A DNA stretch of 64,000 nt, from the NCBI GenBank assembly GCA_044426045.1, contig JAWXUX010000001.1, forward strand, positions 1-64,000, in the 5' to 3' direction. Numbering within the stretch: position 1 is the first letter of the stretch; each line of letters starts with the position of its first letter. The stretch comes from JAWXUU01 sp044426045. Lineage in GTDB: Bacteria; Bacillota; Clostridia; Christensenellales; CAMQZB01. This document shows, in pieces, positions 1-7,532 of this stretch. The position numbers and the translations under genes are program-made. The notes beneath the pieces were generated by a model that saw nothing but the letters and a program-made list of their open reading frames with translations, had not been told where the DNA came from and did not search any database.

Positions 1-119
1 ACACCACTAGCCCACTATCTAAAAGTTCAAATTTAATACAAATTGAACCGCCGTGTACGGAACCGTACGCACGGTGGTGTGAGAGGGGCAAAATCTTTAA
101 CGATTAGCCCCTACTCGAT
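1..119 (+). mobile_element. 3' end of a group II intron (domains V and VI)
   Basis: Positions 48-75 fold as a domain V hairpin: CCGCCGTG pairs with CACGGTGG (one G-U pair), then a two-base CG bulge on the 3' side, then TACG pairing with CGTA around a short loop. Positions 81-116 form domain VI: GAG plus AGGGGC pairs with GCCCCT plus CTC, leaving one bulged A at 113, the expected branch point. The intron should end at 119 or 120, placing the branch A 7-8 nt from the splice site as in group II introns. The rest of the intron and any reverse transcriptase/maturase gene lie left of the window. The structural class is not assigned. Confidence 0.85.
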
Positions 120-284
120 TATTTTCCCGCCTTGGAAATAACGAATTTAGAAAGGGGCAAGAGTGTACTAGTATGCTAGTTTTATCTAAAAAAAGCATAG
201 TGGAAAAAATCAATAAAAAGCAAAAAAAATTGCACTAAAAGGGCATTTATTTATAAAAAAAGCAAACTTTTTTTCATTTACATA

Positions 285-313
285 TTTACAAACGGTATTT
301 TAGGTGTTATAAT
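285..313 (+). promoter_or_regulatory. sigma-A-type promoter for ppx operon
   Basis: TTTACA (285-290), a 17-base spacer and TATAAT (308-313) fit the vegetative consensus almost perfectly. It lies about 105 bases before the ppx start and probably drives ppx-maf-mreB-like. The predicted leader of roughly 100 bases is A-rich with no obvious structure. Confidence 0.8.
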
Positions 314-418
314 ATCACCGTAGATTATGTATAAAAGGGAAATGTTTCCTTTTGTCAAAAAAGGTTTAAAATGAAATAAATATAGCAATAAATATGCAAC
401 AGCGAGGAAATAGAAATA

Positions 419-1933
419 ATGAAAAGACTTGGAATAATTGATTTAGGCTCAAACTCCGTAAGGTTAGTGATACTTGATGTTATGGAAGGTGGATACTTCA
501 ACGTTTTTGACGAATGGAAAGAAGTGATACGTTTGGGTGAAGACATGGAAAAGGATGGTTTTTTGAAACCGCAACGCGTCAAGCAGACAGTGAAAACGTT
601 GCAAATGTTCAAGAAACTTTGCGATATTAATAAAGTTGATAAAATAATTGGCGTTGCAACAGCTGCTGTGAGAAGGGCAAAAAATCAAAGAAGTTTCCTT
701 GATGAAGTGTTCTCGACAACAGGGCTTCAACTTCGCGTGCTTTCTTCTGCTGAAGAAGCTAACTATGTTTATCAAGGCGTTATCAATTCAATGGATATTC
801 CAAAAGGTATCATTGTTGAAATTGGTGGCGGTTCAACAAAGATTGTTTACTACAACAGAAGAAACCTTCTTGCGCACGAAACAATCCCATATGGTTCAAT
901 CACACTCACTGAAAAATTTGCAGGACAAGGGCTTTCGAATGAAGAACAAGCAATCAAGATTGAAGAATTCTTCAAAGGTGAGCTTGCGAAAATCGAATGG
1001 CTTCAAGATATCGATGAAGATGCGATTGTTATCGGCGTTGGTGGTTCTTTCAGAAACCTTGCGAAAATTTCAACTAAGCTCAAAAGATACCCACTCGACA
1101 TGGTTCACAACTATCGTCTTGCCTCAGAAGATTTCATTTCAATTTATGACATGATAAAAGGTCTTGAACTTGAAAAGAAAATCAGAATCAAAGGTATGAG
1201 CCGTGGCAGAGCGGACGTTCTTCCTGGTGCATTTGCGGCAATCAAGGGCTTCCTTGACATGACTGGAAAAAGTGATATTGCGATTTCTTCTTCAGGACTT
1301 CGCGAAGGTATCATCTTTAACACCGTTGTTCCAACAACGCAAGACAAGCCAATTTCCGACGTACTTGGATACAGACTTTCAACACTTATCAAGCTTTATG
1401 ACCAAGACGAAAAACATATCGAACAAGTTATCAACCTTTCTTTGCAACTTTTCAAGCAACTTCGCGTGCTTCATAAGTTCCCAAGAAGTTATATCAAAAT
1501 TTTGCGTGTTGCGGCATCGCTTCACGACAGTGGCAGAGTGATTAAATTCTATGACCACCAAAGACATTCAGCTTATATCATCAGAAACTCAAACCTGTAT
1601 GGTATTTCCCACAAAGATTTGATGATGGCATCATTTGTTGCAAGCTGTCACACAAAAGAAAATATCTTGGCATCACAATTCACAAGATTTTCAACAATTT
1701 TGTCAGAAGAAGACCTCGATTCAATCAAGAAACTCGGCGTTATCTTGCGTCTTGCAGCAAGCTTTGATAAAAGCCATGGTGGCGTTATCAAATCAATCAA
1801 CTGCGACGTGCTTGGCGACAGCGTTATCATGAAAACTGAAATCGAAGGTGATGCAACACTTGAAATCAAAGATGCATATTCGGCTTCAATGGAATTCAAA
1901 AAATCATTCAAAAAGAACCTTGAAATCCTATGA
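419..1933 (+). CDS. ppx: Ppx/GppA-family exopolyphosphatase
   Basis: Predicted to hydrolyse polyphosphate (or guanosine pentaphosphate) in the cytoplasm. The N-terminal half has the actin/Hsp70-like phosphatase fold: the phosphate-1 loop IDLGSNS is at residues 7-13, the second phosphate loop EIGGGSTK is near 134-141 and GVGGSFRN near 207. The C-terminal half (about 310-504) has HD-like residues, with HDSGR near 368. At 504 aa it is the long two-domain form. The start follows an AGCGAGGAAAT region. It overlaps the next gene, maf, by four bases, so the two are probably translationally coupled. Exact substrate preference cannot be told from sequence. Confidence 0.9.
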   Translation: MKRLGIIDLGSNSVRLVILDVMEGGYFNVFDEWKEVIRLGEDMEKDGFLKPQRVKQTVKTLQMFKKLCDINKVDKIIGVATAAVRRAKNQRSFLDEVFSTTGLQLRVLSSAEEANYVYQGVINSMDIPKGIIVEIGGGSTKIVYYNRRNLLAHETIPYGSITLTEKFAGQGLSNEEQAIKIEEFFKGELAKIEWLQDIDEDAIVIGVGGSFRNLAKISTKLKRYPLDMVHNYRLASEDFISIYDMIKGLELEKKIRIKGMSRGRADVLPGAFAAIKGFLDMTGKSDIAISSSGLREGIIFNTVVPTTQDKPISDVLGYRLSTLIKLYDQDEKHIEQVINLSLQLFKQLRVLHKFPRSYIKILRVAASLHDSGRVIKFYDHQRHSAYIIRNSNLYGISHKDLMMASFVASCHTKENILASQFTRFSTILSEEDLDSIKKLGVILRLAASFDKSHGGVIKSINCDVLGDSVIMKTEIEGDATLEIKDAYSASMEFKKSFKKNLEIL

Positions 1934-2508
1934 AATTGATACTAGCATCACAATCCCCAAGACGAAGCGAAAGGCTTTTGGAAAAGGGGTATAACTTTGA
2001 AGTGAGACCCGCAAACATCGATGAAAATTTGGAAAACTATTATGATGTTGAAACGCTTTCTCACCTCAAAAAAACAGCACCAGAGCAGCTTGTGAAAACT
2101 CTTGCGCTAAAAAAAGCAGATAAAATCACCCTTTCAGAAAACGAATGGGTGATTTCTTGCGACACGGTGGTTTGGATGAACGGCGAGATTTTTGAAAAGC
2201 CAAAAGACTTTGCCGATGCCAAACGCATGTTTCAAGCATATATTGGGAAATATCACGAAGTTGTTTCGGGATATTGTCTCAAAAGTTCAGAAAAAACAAT
2301 CCTTGGAAGCGAGAAAACGAAAGTTAAAATAAAAAACATGTCGGAAGAAGAAATTGAAAATTATATCAACACTTTTTCGCCTTACGATAAGGCGGGCGGG
2401 TATGGCATTCAAGACGGCATGGTTGTTGAAGAAATAGTTGGCGATTATTATAATGTTTTTGGGTTTCCCGAAAAAATATTTGATGAAATAAAGTCTATCG
2501 AGGGGTAA
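1930..2508 (+). CDS. maf: Maf-family nucleoside triphosphate pyrophosphatase
   Basis: A 192-aa protein of normal Maf length. It begins with the diagnostic ASQSPRRSERL motif (residues 6-16), followed by the conserved SCDTVVW segment near 76-82 and the GYGIQDG motif near the C-terminus. Maf proteins hydrolyse dTTP, UTP or modified nucleotides to monophosphates and are thought to clean the nucleotide pool or affect division. It starts inside the end of ppx (ATGA overlap) and ends five bases before the mreB-like gene. A maf-mreB neighbourhood is common in Gram-positive bacteria. Confidence 0.92.
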   Translation: MKLILASQSPRRSERLLEKGYNFEVRPANIDENLENYYDVETLSHLKKTAPEQLVKTLALKKADKITLSENEWVISCDTVVWMNGEIFEKPKDFADAKRMFQAYIGKYHEVVSGYCLKSSEKTILGSEKTKVKIKNMSEEEIENYINTFSPYDKAGGYGIQDGMVVEEIVGDYYNVFGFPEKIFDEIKSIEG

Positions 2509-2512
2509 TACA

Positions 2513-3535
2513 ATGGCTAAAATTGATTTGATTATAGATATTGGTTCTTCATATATCAACATATATAAAGAAGGTGAAGGCTTGGTTTTGCGCGAACCCA
2601 GCTTAGTTGTCGCGGTTGGAAACAAGAATGTCGCGTTTGGTAACGAAGCGAGAAAAATGGTGAAAAACATATTGCCGGAAAATTGCAGTGTGATTTCGCC
2701 AATTCAAGAAGGTTCAATCAGATATCTTAAAAAAGCAGTTGAAATGCTTGATCATTTCATATCTCGCGTTGTGAAACGCAAGGAATATTTCTTCGCACCA
2801 AAAGTGCGAATTTTTGGCAATATCCCGTGCGGTGCGGGGGGTGAAGAAAAGAAAGTGTTTGAAGATGTGCTTTATGCATGCGGAGCAAAGGAAGTTTATC
2901 TTATCGAAGCGCCAATCATGGCACTTTATGGCGTTTCTGGCAAAACTCCAAGAAGCAAATATATCGTCGATATCGGCGGAGGAATAACCGACATTGCGTA
3001 TATTGAAGATGGCAAAATGCTGTTTGGCAAAAGCTATGGCATTGGTGGCGTGAATATGGATCAAGGCATCATTGGTTGCGTTGAAAATGCGTATAGTCTT
3101 CAAATCGGTCTTTCAAGGGCGGAAATGCTCAAACTTGAAATCGGAACGCTTTTCCAAAACGAAAATGGCGTTATGAATATCGACGGAAAAAATCCGTTGT
3201 CGCTCATGCCAAAATATATGGATATCGAAACGGAAGGTATCAGGGGTTCATTGCTGTTTTTCTATGGCAAAATCGCGGATATCATTTTGGAATCATTCAA
3301 GAATTTTTCTGGCGAAATTGCAACCAAAATCAAAGATGAAGGAATCTATGTTGTCGGTGGCGGTGGCGAAATCCATGGTTTGAAAGAATTTTTAGAATCA
3401 AAACTTTCAGTCCCCGTGTTCATCCCAGAAAAACCAGCACTATCAGCAGTGATAGGCGGCAGCAGACTTCTTGCAGATAAAGAAGAATTTGATAAAATAT
3501 TGAATATAAAAGAATATAACGAAAACAGGGAATAA
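2513..3535 (+). CDS. MreB/Mbl-like actin-family protein
   Basis: A 340-aa member of the actin superfamily. Phosphate loop 1 is IDIGSSYINIY (residues 8-18), phosphate loop 2 is VDIGGGITDIAY (near 151) and the adenosine motif VVGGGGEIHGL lies near 281. An LREPSL segment near residue 25 matches the MreB signature. It is expected to polymerise at the membrane and guide lateral wall synthesis. Position after maf supports this, although mreC and mreD are absent here, and the sequence is rather divergent, so it may be a specialised paralogue. The last codons lie inside the terminator hairpin. Confidence 0.8.
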   Translation: MAKIDLIIDIGSSYINIYKEGEGLVLREPSLVVAVGNKNVAFGNEARKMVKNILPENCSVISPIQEGSIRYLKKAVEMLDHFISRVVKRKEYFFAPKVRIFGNIPCGAGGEEKKVFEDVLYACGAKEVYLIEAPIMALYGVSGKTPRSKYIVDIGGGITDIAYIEDGKMLFGKSYGIGGVNMDQGIIGCVENAYSLQIGLSRAEMLKLEIGTLFQNENGVMNIDGKNPLSLMPKYMDIETEGIRGSLLFFYGKIADIILESFKNFSGEIATKIKDEGIYVVGGGGEIHGLKEFLESKLSVPVFIPEKPALSAVIGGSRLLADKEEFDKILNIKEYNENRE

Positions 3536-3560
3536 TGCTTTGCATTATTCCCTGTTTTCG
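3520..3560. terminator. 19-bp perfect hairpin terminating the ppx-maf-mreB-like operon
   Basis: A 19-base arm (3520-3538) pairs perfectly with 3542-3560 around a TTT loop. The stop codon of the mreB-like gene sits inside the left arm. No long T tract follows on the plus strand beyond the T-rich arm itself. Confidence 0.7.
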
Positions 3561-3570
3561 TTAATTGAGA

Positions 3571-3797
3571 ATTAAAAATTAAAAATTAAAAATTGTGGTA
3601 AGCACGCGGGGCAAAGCCCCTTGTGCAATCCATTTGTTTTAAGTAGTATTATAAAAGGCGTAGGATTCTGCAATCAGACGCTTTTTCTCATCTAACAAAT
3701 AGAAAGCACGAGCGGCACGCGAGTGCATTACCACAATTTTTAATTTTTAATTTTTAATTGAATTAAGTTTTTAATTTTTAATTTTTAATTTTTAATT
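3571..3797. repeat. Heptad-armed REPIN-like element, copy 1 (TTAAAAA type)
   Basis: The left arm (3571-3594) is a tandem array of TTAAAAA. The right arms (3735-3759 and 3768-3797, split by GAATTAAG) are its reverse complement. Ends are GTGGTA (3595) and TACCAC (3729-3734). Terminal hairpins are 3602-3626 (GCAC/GTGC plus a GGGGC/GCCCC stem) and 3706-3726 (GCAC-GA-GC ... GC-GA-GTGC). The centre (3653-3685) is a degraded form of the hairpin found intact in copy 5. The core is the inverted homologue of copy 5. It fills the gap between the mreB-like gene and the spoIVF region. Confidence 0.85.
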
Positions 3798-3804
3798 GTC
3801 TAAG

Positions 3805-3833
3805 TCATACACCTGTCCCAAGCCACATAGACT
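3805..3833 (+). promoter_or_regulatory. possible sigma-E-type sporulation promoter
   Basis: TCATACA (3805-3811), a 14-base spacer and CATAGACT (3826-3833) resemble the Bacillus sigma-E consensus (GHATANW, 14 bases, CATACAHT) with one mismatch in each box. No good vegetative promoter is visible before the next gene. Timing in the mother cell would suit a spoIVF gene. This rests on sequence likeness only. Confidence 0.4.
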
Positions 3834-3863
3834 ATATCATAAAAGAAAAAGGCGGAGGGTGTT

Positions 3864-4100
3864 ATGAAACTCAAAAATTTTCAAAATGAAATAGAGGCAA
3901 AAAGTTATGAAGGGTCAAAGGTGATTGTGACGAGGCGAAAAAGGGCAAAAAGTGGCAAATTCATGCAAAACAAAGATGTGCTTGACATGGTTATCATCAA
4001 TGTGTCCATTGCGATCGGCGTTTTGTTGGTTGTTGCTGGGGTGAATATGGTGGCGGGTGGCTACTTTGCGGAAATTCCAAGCATGCTTGGGTTAAGTTAG
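3864..4100 (+). CDS. short single-pass membrane protein next to SpoIVFB
   Basis: A 78-aa protein with a strong ribosome binding site (GGCGGAGGG) eight bases before ATG. Residues 1-42 are basic and soluble; residues about 43-66 form one hydrophobic membrane segment. Position directly before SpoIVFB is where spoIVFA sits in Bacillus, but the protein lacks the extracytoplasmic M23/LytM domain of SpoIVFA and I see no sequence match. It may be a reduced SpoIVFA counterpart or an unrelated partner. Its TAG stop is in the same reading frame as the protease gene that follows. Confidence 0.65.
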   Translation: MKLKNFQNEIEAKSYEGSKVIVTRRKRAKSGKFMQNKDVLDMVIINVSIAIGVLLVVAGVNMVAGGYFAEIPSMLGLS

Positions 4101-4151
4101 GGTGAAAAAATCAAGACATTTTCAATAAAATTTCATCCACTGTTTGTTGCG

Positions 4152-4973
4152 TTGGGGATTTTTGCGGTTGCTGTTGGTCTTGGTGAAGAGTTTCTTTCAT
4201 GCATGCTTGCGACGATATTTCACGAGTACGCACATTTTTTTGTGGCGACAAAACTCGGCATGGAAATAACTTCTGCAAAAATGACACCATTTGGTGGCAT
4301 GATTGAAATCCCCCTTGCAAAATATCCGTGGCAAGCGTCCCTTGCGGTGATAGTCGCGGGGGGACTAGCGAATTTATTTTTGGCGGTTTTGCTTTGCGGT
4401 CTTTGGTGGTTTTTCCCCGTGACCTATGGCGTGACCTACAACTTTGCAAAGGCAAATATCACCATTGCAATGGTGAATTTTCTCCCGTGTTACCCCCTTG
4501 ACGGTGGCAGGGGTGCCTATTTGTGGTGCAAGGAAATCTTAAATCTCAGAAATTCCGAAAAAATCATATCCCTTGTTGGCGTGGCTCTCGGTGCGGTTTT
4601 TGTCGTGATGTTTTTTGTGGCAAAAGGCAATCTAACCCTTCTAACACTTGGGGTTTTCATGCTGATTGGAAGTGAAAAAACGCTGAAAAGCATGTCGCAA
4701 ATCACAGCTTTGGAAAAGTGGGATTTGACGTGCCGTGGCAAAGAAAATATCGGCATCAAACAGGAAAACGTGCTTGTCGCATCGGGCGAAACCGAGGTTT
4801 ATAAAGTGTTTTTCCATTTTAAAAGAGGTGGCGAAAATATACTGAAAATCCGCCTTGCATCGGGAAAACAAATAACGGCGACTGGACAGCTTTTAAGTGC
4901 AAAAATGATATCGTATAAAGGCGGTATTTGCTCGCAAACTACGCTAAACGAACTATTTTGCGAAAAGAAATGA
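4152..4973 (+). CDS. spoIVFB: SpoIVFB-like M50 site-2 protease
   Basis: A polytopic membrane metalloprotease. The zinc motif HEYAH is at residues 24-28 and the second motif PLDGGR (D-G of the NPDG class) at about 115-120; hydrophobic segments surround both. SpoIVFB cuts the pro-sequence from pro-sigma-K in the mother cell, and sigK is present at 52618. The only ordinary start codon is TTG at 4152, but the in-frame upstream codons from 4110 encode KTFSIKFHPLFVALG, which matches the usual N-terminus of the family. ATC at 4110 is six bases after AGGGTG and is a plausible rare start (287 aa). The stop of the preceding gene (4098-4100) is in frame. Confidence 0.85.
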   Translation: MGIFAVAVGLGEEFLSCMLATIFHEYAHFFVATKLGMEITSAKMTPFGGMIEIPLAKYPWQASLAVIVAGGLANLFLAVLLCGLWWFFPVTYGVTYNFAKANITIAMVNFLPCYPLDGGRGAYLWCKEILNLRNSEKIISLVGVALGAVFVVMFFVAKGNLTLLTLGVFMLIGSEKTLKSMSQITALEKWDLTCRGKENIGIKQENVLVASGETEVYKVFFHFKRGGENILKIRLASGKQITATGQLLSAKMISYKGGICSQTTLNELFCEKK

Positions 4974-5023
4974 CGCAAGGACGCTTTAAGCCCCTTTAAA
5001 TAAAGGGTTTTATCAAAAATTAC

Positions 5024-5052
5024 TTTACACTAAACATATATTGTGATAGAAT
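5024..5052 (+). promoter_or_regulatory. sigma-A-type promoter, possibly giving a leaderless mRNA
   Basis: TTTACA (5024-5029), a 17-base spacer and TAGAAT (5047-5052). Transcription should begin about seven bases after the -10 box, at or next to the ATG at 5060. Confidence 0.65.
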
Positions 5053-5059
5053 AAACAGT

Positions 5060-6889
5060 ATGAGTAATGAAAGATATAACTATGAAAAATTGAATGAAGA
5101 ATATGAAAAGGTGATGACACTTTGTCAAAAACCAGGGAGATATTCAGGCGGGGAGTATAATTCATATAATAAAATATATGAAAATCTCTCTTTTTGTTTG
5201 TGTTTTCCCGATGTTTATGAAGTGGCGATTTCTAACCTTGGCGTTAAAATTTTGTATCACCTAATAAATGAAAAAACTAAGTTTGCGTGCGACAGATGCT
5301 ACACTCCGTGGCTAGATTTTTGCAGTGAACTTGAAAAAAGAGACTTGCCACTGCTTTCTATCGAGCAAAGAAAACCACTTTGTGATTTTGATGTGGTTGG
5401 CTTTTCTATTGGCTACGAAATGTCCTACACAAACATGCTTCACATGTTGAAACTCGGCAATATCCCACTTCGCGCAAGCGAAAGGGGAGAAGAGCACCCG
5501 ATTATTTATATCGGTGGCATTTGCACGGTTAATCCCGAGCCAATGTGCGATTTTGCCGACTTTATTTATGTTGGCGAAGGTGAAGTTTCAACAGAACGAA
5601 TACTTGAAATAATCGAAGAAGGTAAGCTTGCGGGAAAAACGAAAGTGGAAATTTTGCACGCCCTTAATTCTGAGCTCGCATGCGTTTATGTGCCAAGTTT
5701 TTCAAGCGTGAAACTTGAAAATGGCAAATTTGCTGGGCTTGAAAATCAAAAGATAATCAAAAAAGATTATGTGAAAAATCTCGACGAAAGCTACTATCCA
5801 CCAAACATGATTGTGCCAAATATCGAAGCTGTGCACGACAGGGCAGTTTTGGAACTTTTCCGTGGCTGTGCTCGCGGTTGCCGATTTTGTCAAGCGGGAT
5901 TTTGTTATCGCCCAATGCGTGCAAAATCCGTTGAAACGCTGAATAAACTCGCTCTTGACACAATAAACAAAACGGGCTTTGACGAGATGAGCTTGAACTC
6001 CCTTTCAACTTCCGACTATCCAAATTTGGACGAGCTTATTGGTTCGCTTCAATCACTTTGTGGTGAGCGTGGCGTTCGCCTTTCAATGCCATCACTTCGC
6101 CTTGATAACTTCAAAAGCGAATATGCGGGTGGCTCAAGAAAAACATCGCTAACTTTCGCGCCAGAAGCGGGCACGCAAAGGCTTCGCGATGTGATAAACA
6201 AGAATATAACAGAACAGCACATTGAAGATGGGCTCACAAAAGCCTTTGAATGTGGATACACAAGCGTGAAACTTTATTTCATGATTGGTCACCCAACTGA
6301 AACAATGGAAGATGTTGAAGGCATTTTCGAGCTCGCACAAAAAGTGAAAAGAATATATATGAAAGTGAAACACAGAAAAGACGTGCGAATCGTGGTTTCT
6401 GTTGCTAACTTTGTGCCAAAACCATTCACCCCTTTCCAATGGGAAGGACAAGACAGCGAGGAAAGCTTCAAAGAAAAACACGCAAGACTTCGCGAATTGT
6501 TTTTCAAAACTGGTTTCAAACTTTCCTATCACGACTCGTTCGTTTCAAAGCTAGAGGCATTTTTTGCCCTCGGCGGAAGAGAAACTGCCAAAGTTATTGA
6601 AAAGGCGTATCTCAAAGGCTGTATCTATGACGGATGGGACGATGTTTTCAAACAGGAAACTTGGAAAGAAGTGCTTGAAGAATGTGGCATAAACCTTGAT
6701 AGGGCAACCAAAGGCTTTGACATCAATTCGCCACTTCCATGGCAGCATATCCACGTCGGCGTGGATAATGAATATTTGAAACGTGAAAACGCACTTGCAA
6801 AATCGGGCGCAACAACAAAAGACTGCCTTGAAAGTTGCAATGGTTGCGGAAAAGAAATAGCGGGGGATTGCAAAAAATGTTGGTACTAA
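5060..6889 (+). CDS. B12-binding-domain radical SAM protein (TIGR03960 type)
   Basis: A 609-aa protein with an N-terminal cobalamin-binding-like domain (about 1-230), then a radical SAM domain with the cluster motif CARGCRFC near residues 272-279, which ligates a 4Fe-4S cluster and SAM. C-terminal cysteines (CNGCGKEIAGDCKKC) close the protein. The family is conserved in Clostridia with an unknown target, usually beside a DUF2344 gene and RNase G, exactly as here. No Shine-Dalgarno sequence precedes ATG 5060, and the promoter lies so close that the mRNA may be leaderless; ATG 5114 is the alternative start. The end overlaps the next gene by 13 bases. Confidence 0.88.
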   Translation: MSNERYNYEKLNEEYEKVMTLCQKPGRYSGGEYNSYNKIYENLSFCLCFPDVYEVAISNLGVKILYHLINEKTKFACDRCYTPWLDFCSELEKRDLPLLSIEQRKPLCDFDVVGFSIGYEMSYTNMLHMLKLGNIPLRASERGEEHPIIYIGGICTVNPEPMCDFADFIYVGEGEVSTERILEIIEEGKLAGKTKVEILHALNSELACVYVPSFSSVKLENGKFAGLENQKIIKKDYVKNLDESYYPPNMIVPNIEAVHDRAVLELFRGCARGCRFCQAGFCYRPMRAKSVETLNKLALDTINKTGFDEMSLNSLSTSDYPNLDELIGSLQSLCGERGVRLSMPSLRLDNFKSEYAGGSRKTSLTFAPEAGTQRLRDVINKNITEQHIEDGLTKAFECGYTSVKLYFMIGHPTETMEDVEGIFELAQKVKRIYMKVKHRKDVRIVVSVANFVPKPFTPFQWEGQDSEESFKEKHARLRELFFKTGFKLSYHDSFVSKLEAFFALGGRETAKVIEKAYLKGCIYDGWDDVFKQETWKEVLEECGINLDRATKGFDINSPLPWQHIHVGVDNEYLKRENALAKSGATTKDCLESCNGCGKEIAGDCKKCWY

Positions 6890-7512
6890 AATATAAAAAA
6901 GAGGGGCGTGCAAAGTTCATTTCCCACCTCGATATGTTAAAACACATGGGCAAAATCCTTAGAAGAGCAAACGTGAAAGTGGAATTTTCAAAGGGCTTCA
7001 ACCCTCATGAAATTTTGTATTTCTCACCAGCAAACGTGTGCGGAAGCACGTCGGATTGTGAATATATGGTTGTTGCAACCAATCACGATAAAGATGATTT
7101 CCTCAAAAAATTCAACAGTGTTGCAATCGAGGGTATCACGGGCATTTATGCTGTGAATGTTGCCAAAAATCCAAACCTAGCCGCAATTTGCAATCAAGCA
7201 GAATATGAAATCAAGGCGAGTGAAAAAGAAGCAGAAAACGTGAAAAAAGCCTTTGAAAAGGAAGTTTTTGAAGTGACGTTCACGCAAAAAGGCGAAGAAA
7301 AAACGCAAGATGTGCGCGACAAGATGATTTCTTATGAATATGAGGGCGGAGTGTTGAAATTGGTGCTAGCCGCAGGAAACACAACCCTTCGAACTGACAG
7401 ATTTTTGCCAGCAGTGGGAATTGAAACGCCCGCAAACAGAACGAAACTATTTGCGAAAATGAATGGTGGAACTGTGGATGTTGACGATATGCTTGAAGTA
7501 ATTCAAATCTAA
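6877..7512 (+). CDS. DUF2344 radical-SAM-associated protein (TIGR03936 type)
   Basis: The start at 6877 is chosen because the family begins with a short strand followed by the KFISHLD motif (residues 12-18 here); upstream codons in this frame only shadow the previous gene. The 211-aa protein lies in the order radical SAM, DUF2344, RNase E/G that is widely conserved in Clostridia, so it probably works with its neighbour. The motif FSKGFNPHE near residue 38 is also typical. The biochemical role is not established. Confidence 0.85.
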   Translation: MLVLKYKKEGRAKFISHLDMLKHMGKILRRANVKVEFSKGFNPHEILYFSPANVCGSTSDCEYMVVATNHDKDDFLKKFNSVAIEGITGIYAVNVAKNPNLAAICNQAEYEIKASEKEAENVKKAFEKEVFEVTFTQKGEEKTQDVRDKMISYEYEGGVLKLVLAAGNTTLRTDRFLPAVGIETPANRTKLFAKMNGGTVDVDDMLEVIQI

Positions 7513-7532
7513 AAGGTAGTAAGGTAAAAGAT

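Noticed and set aside
4098..4100. Recoded TAG codon throughout the genome
   Set aside because: Other genes such as the EpsG-like gene (16498-16500) end normally at TAG, so TAG is an ordinary stop here.
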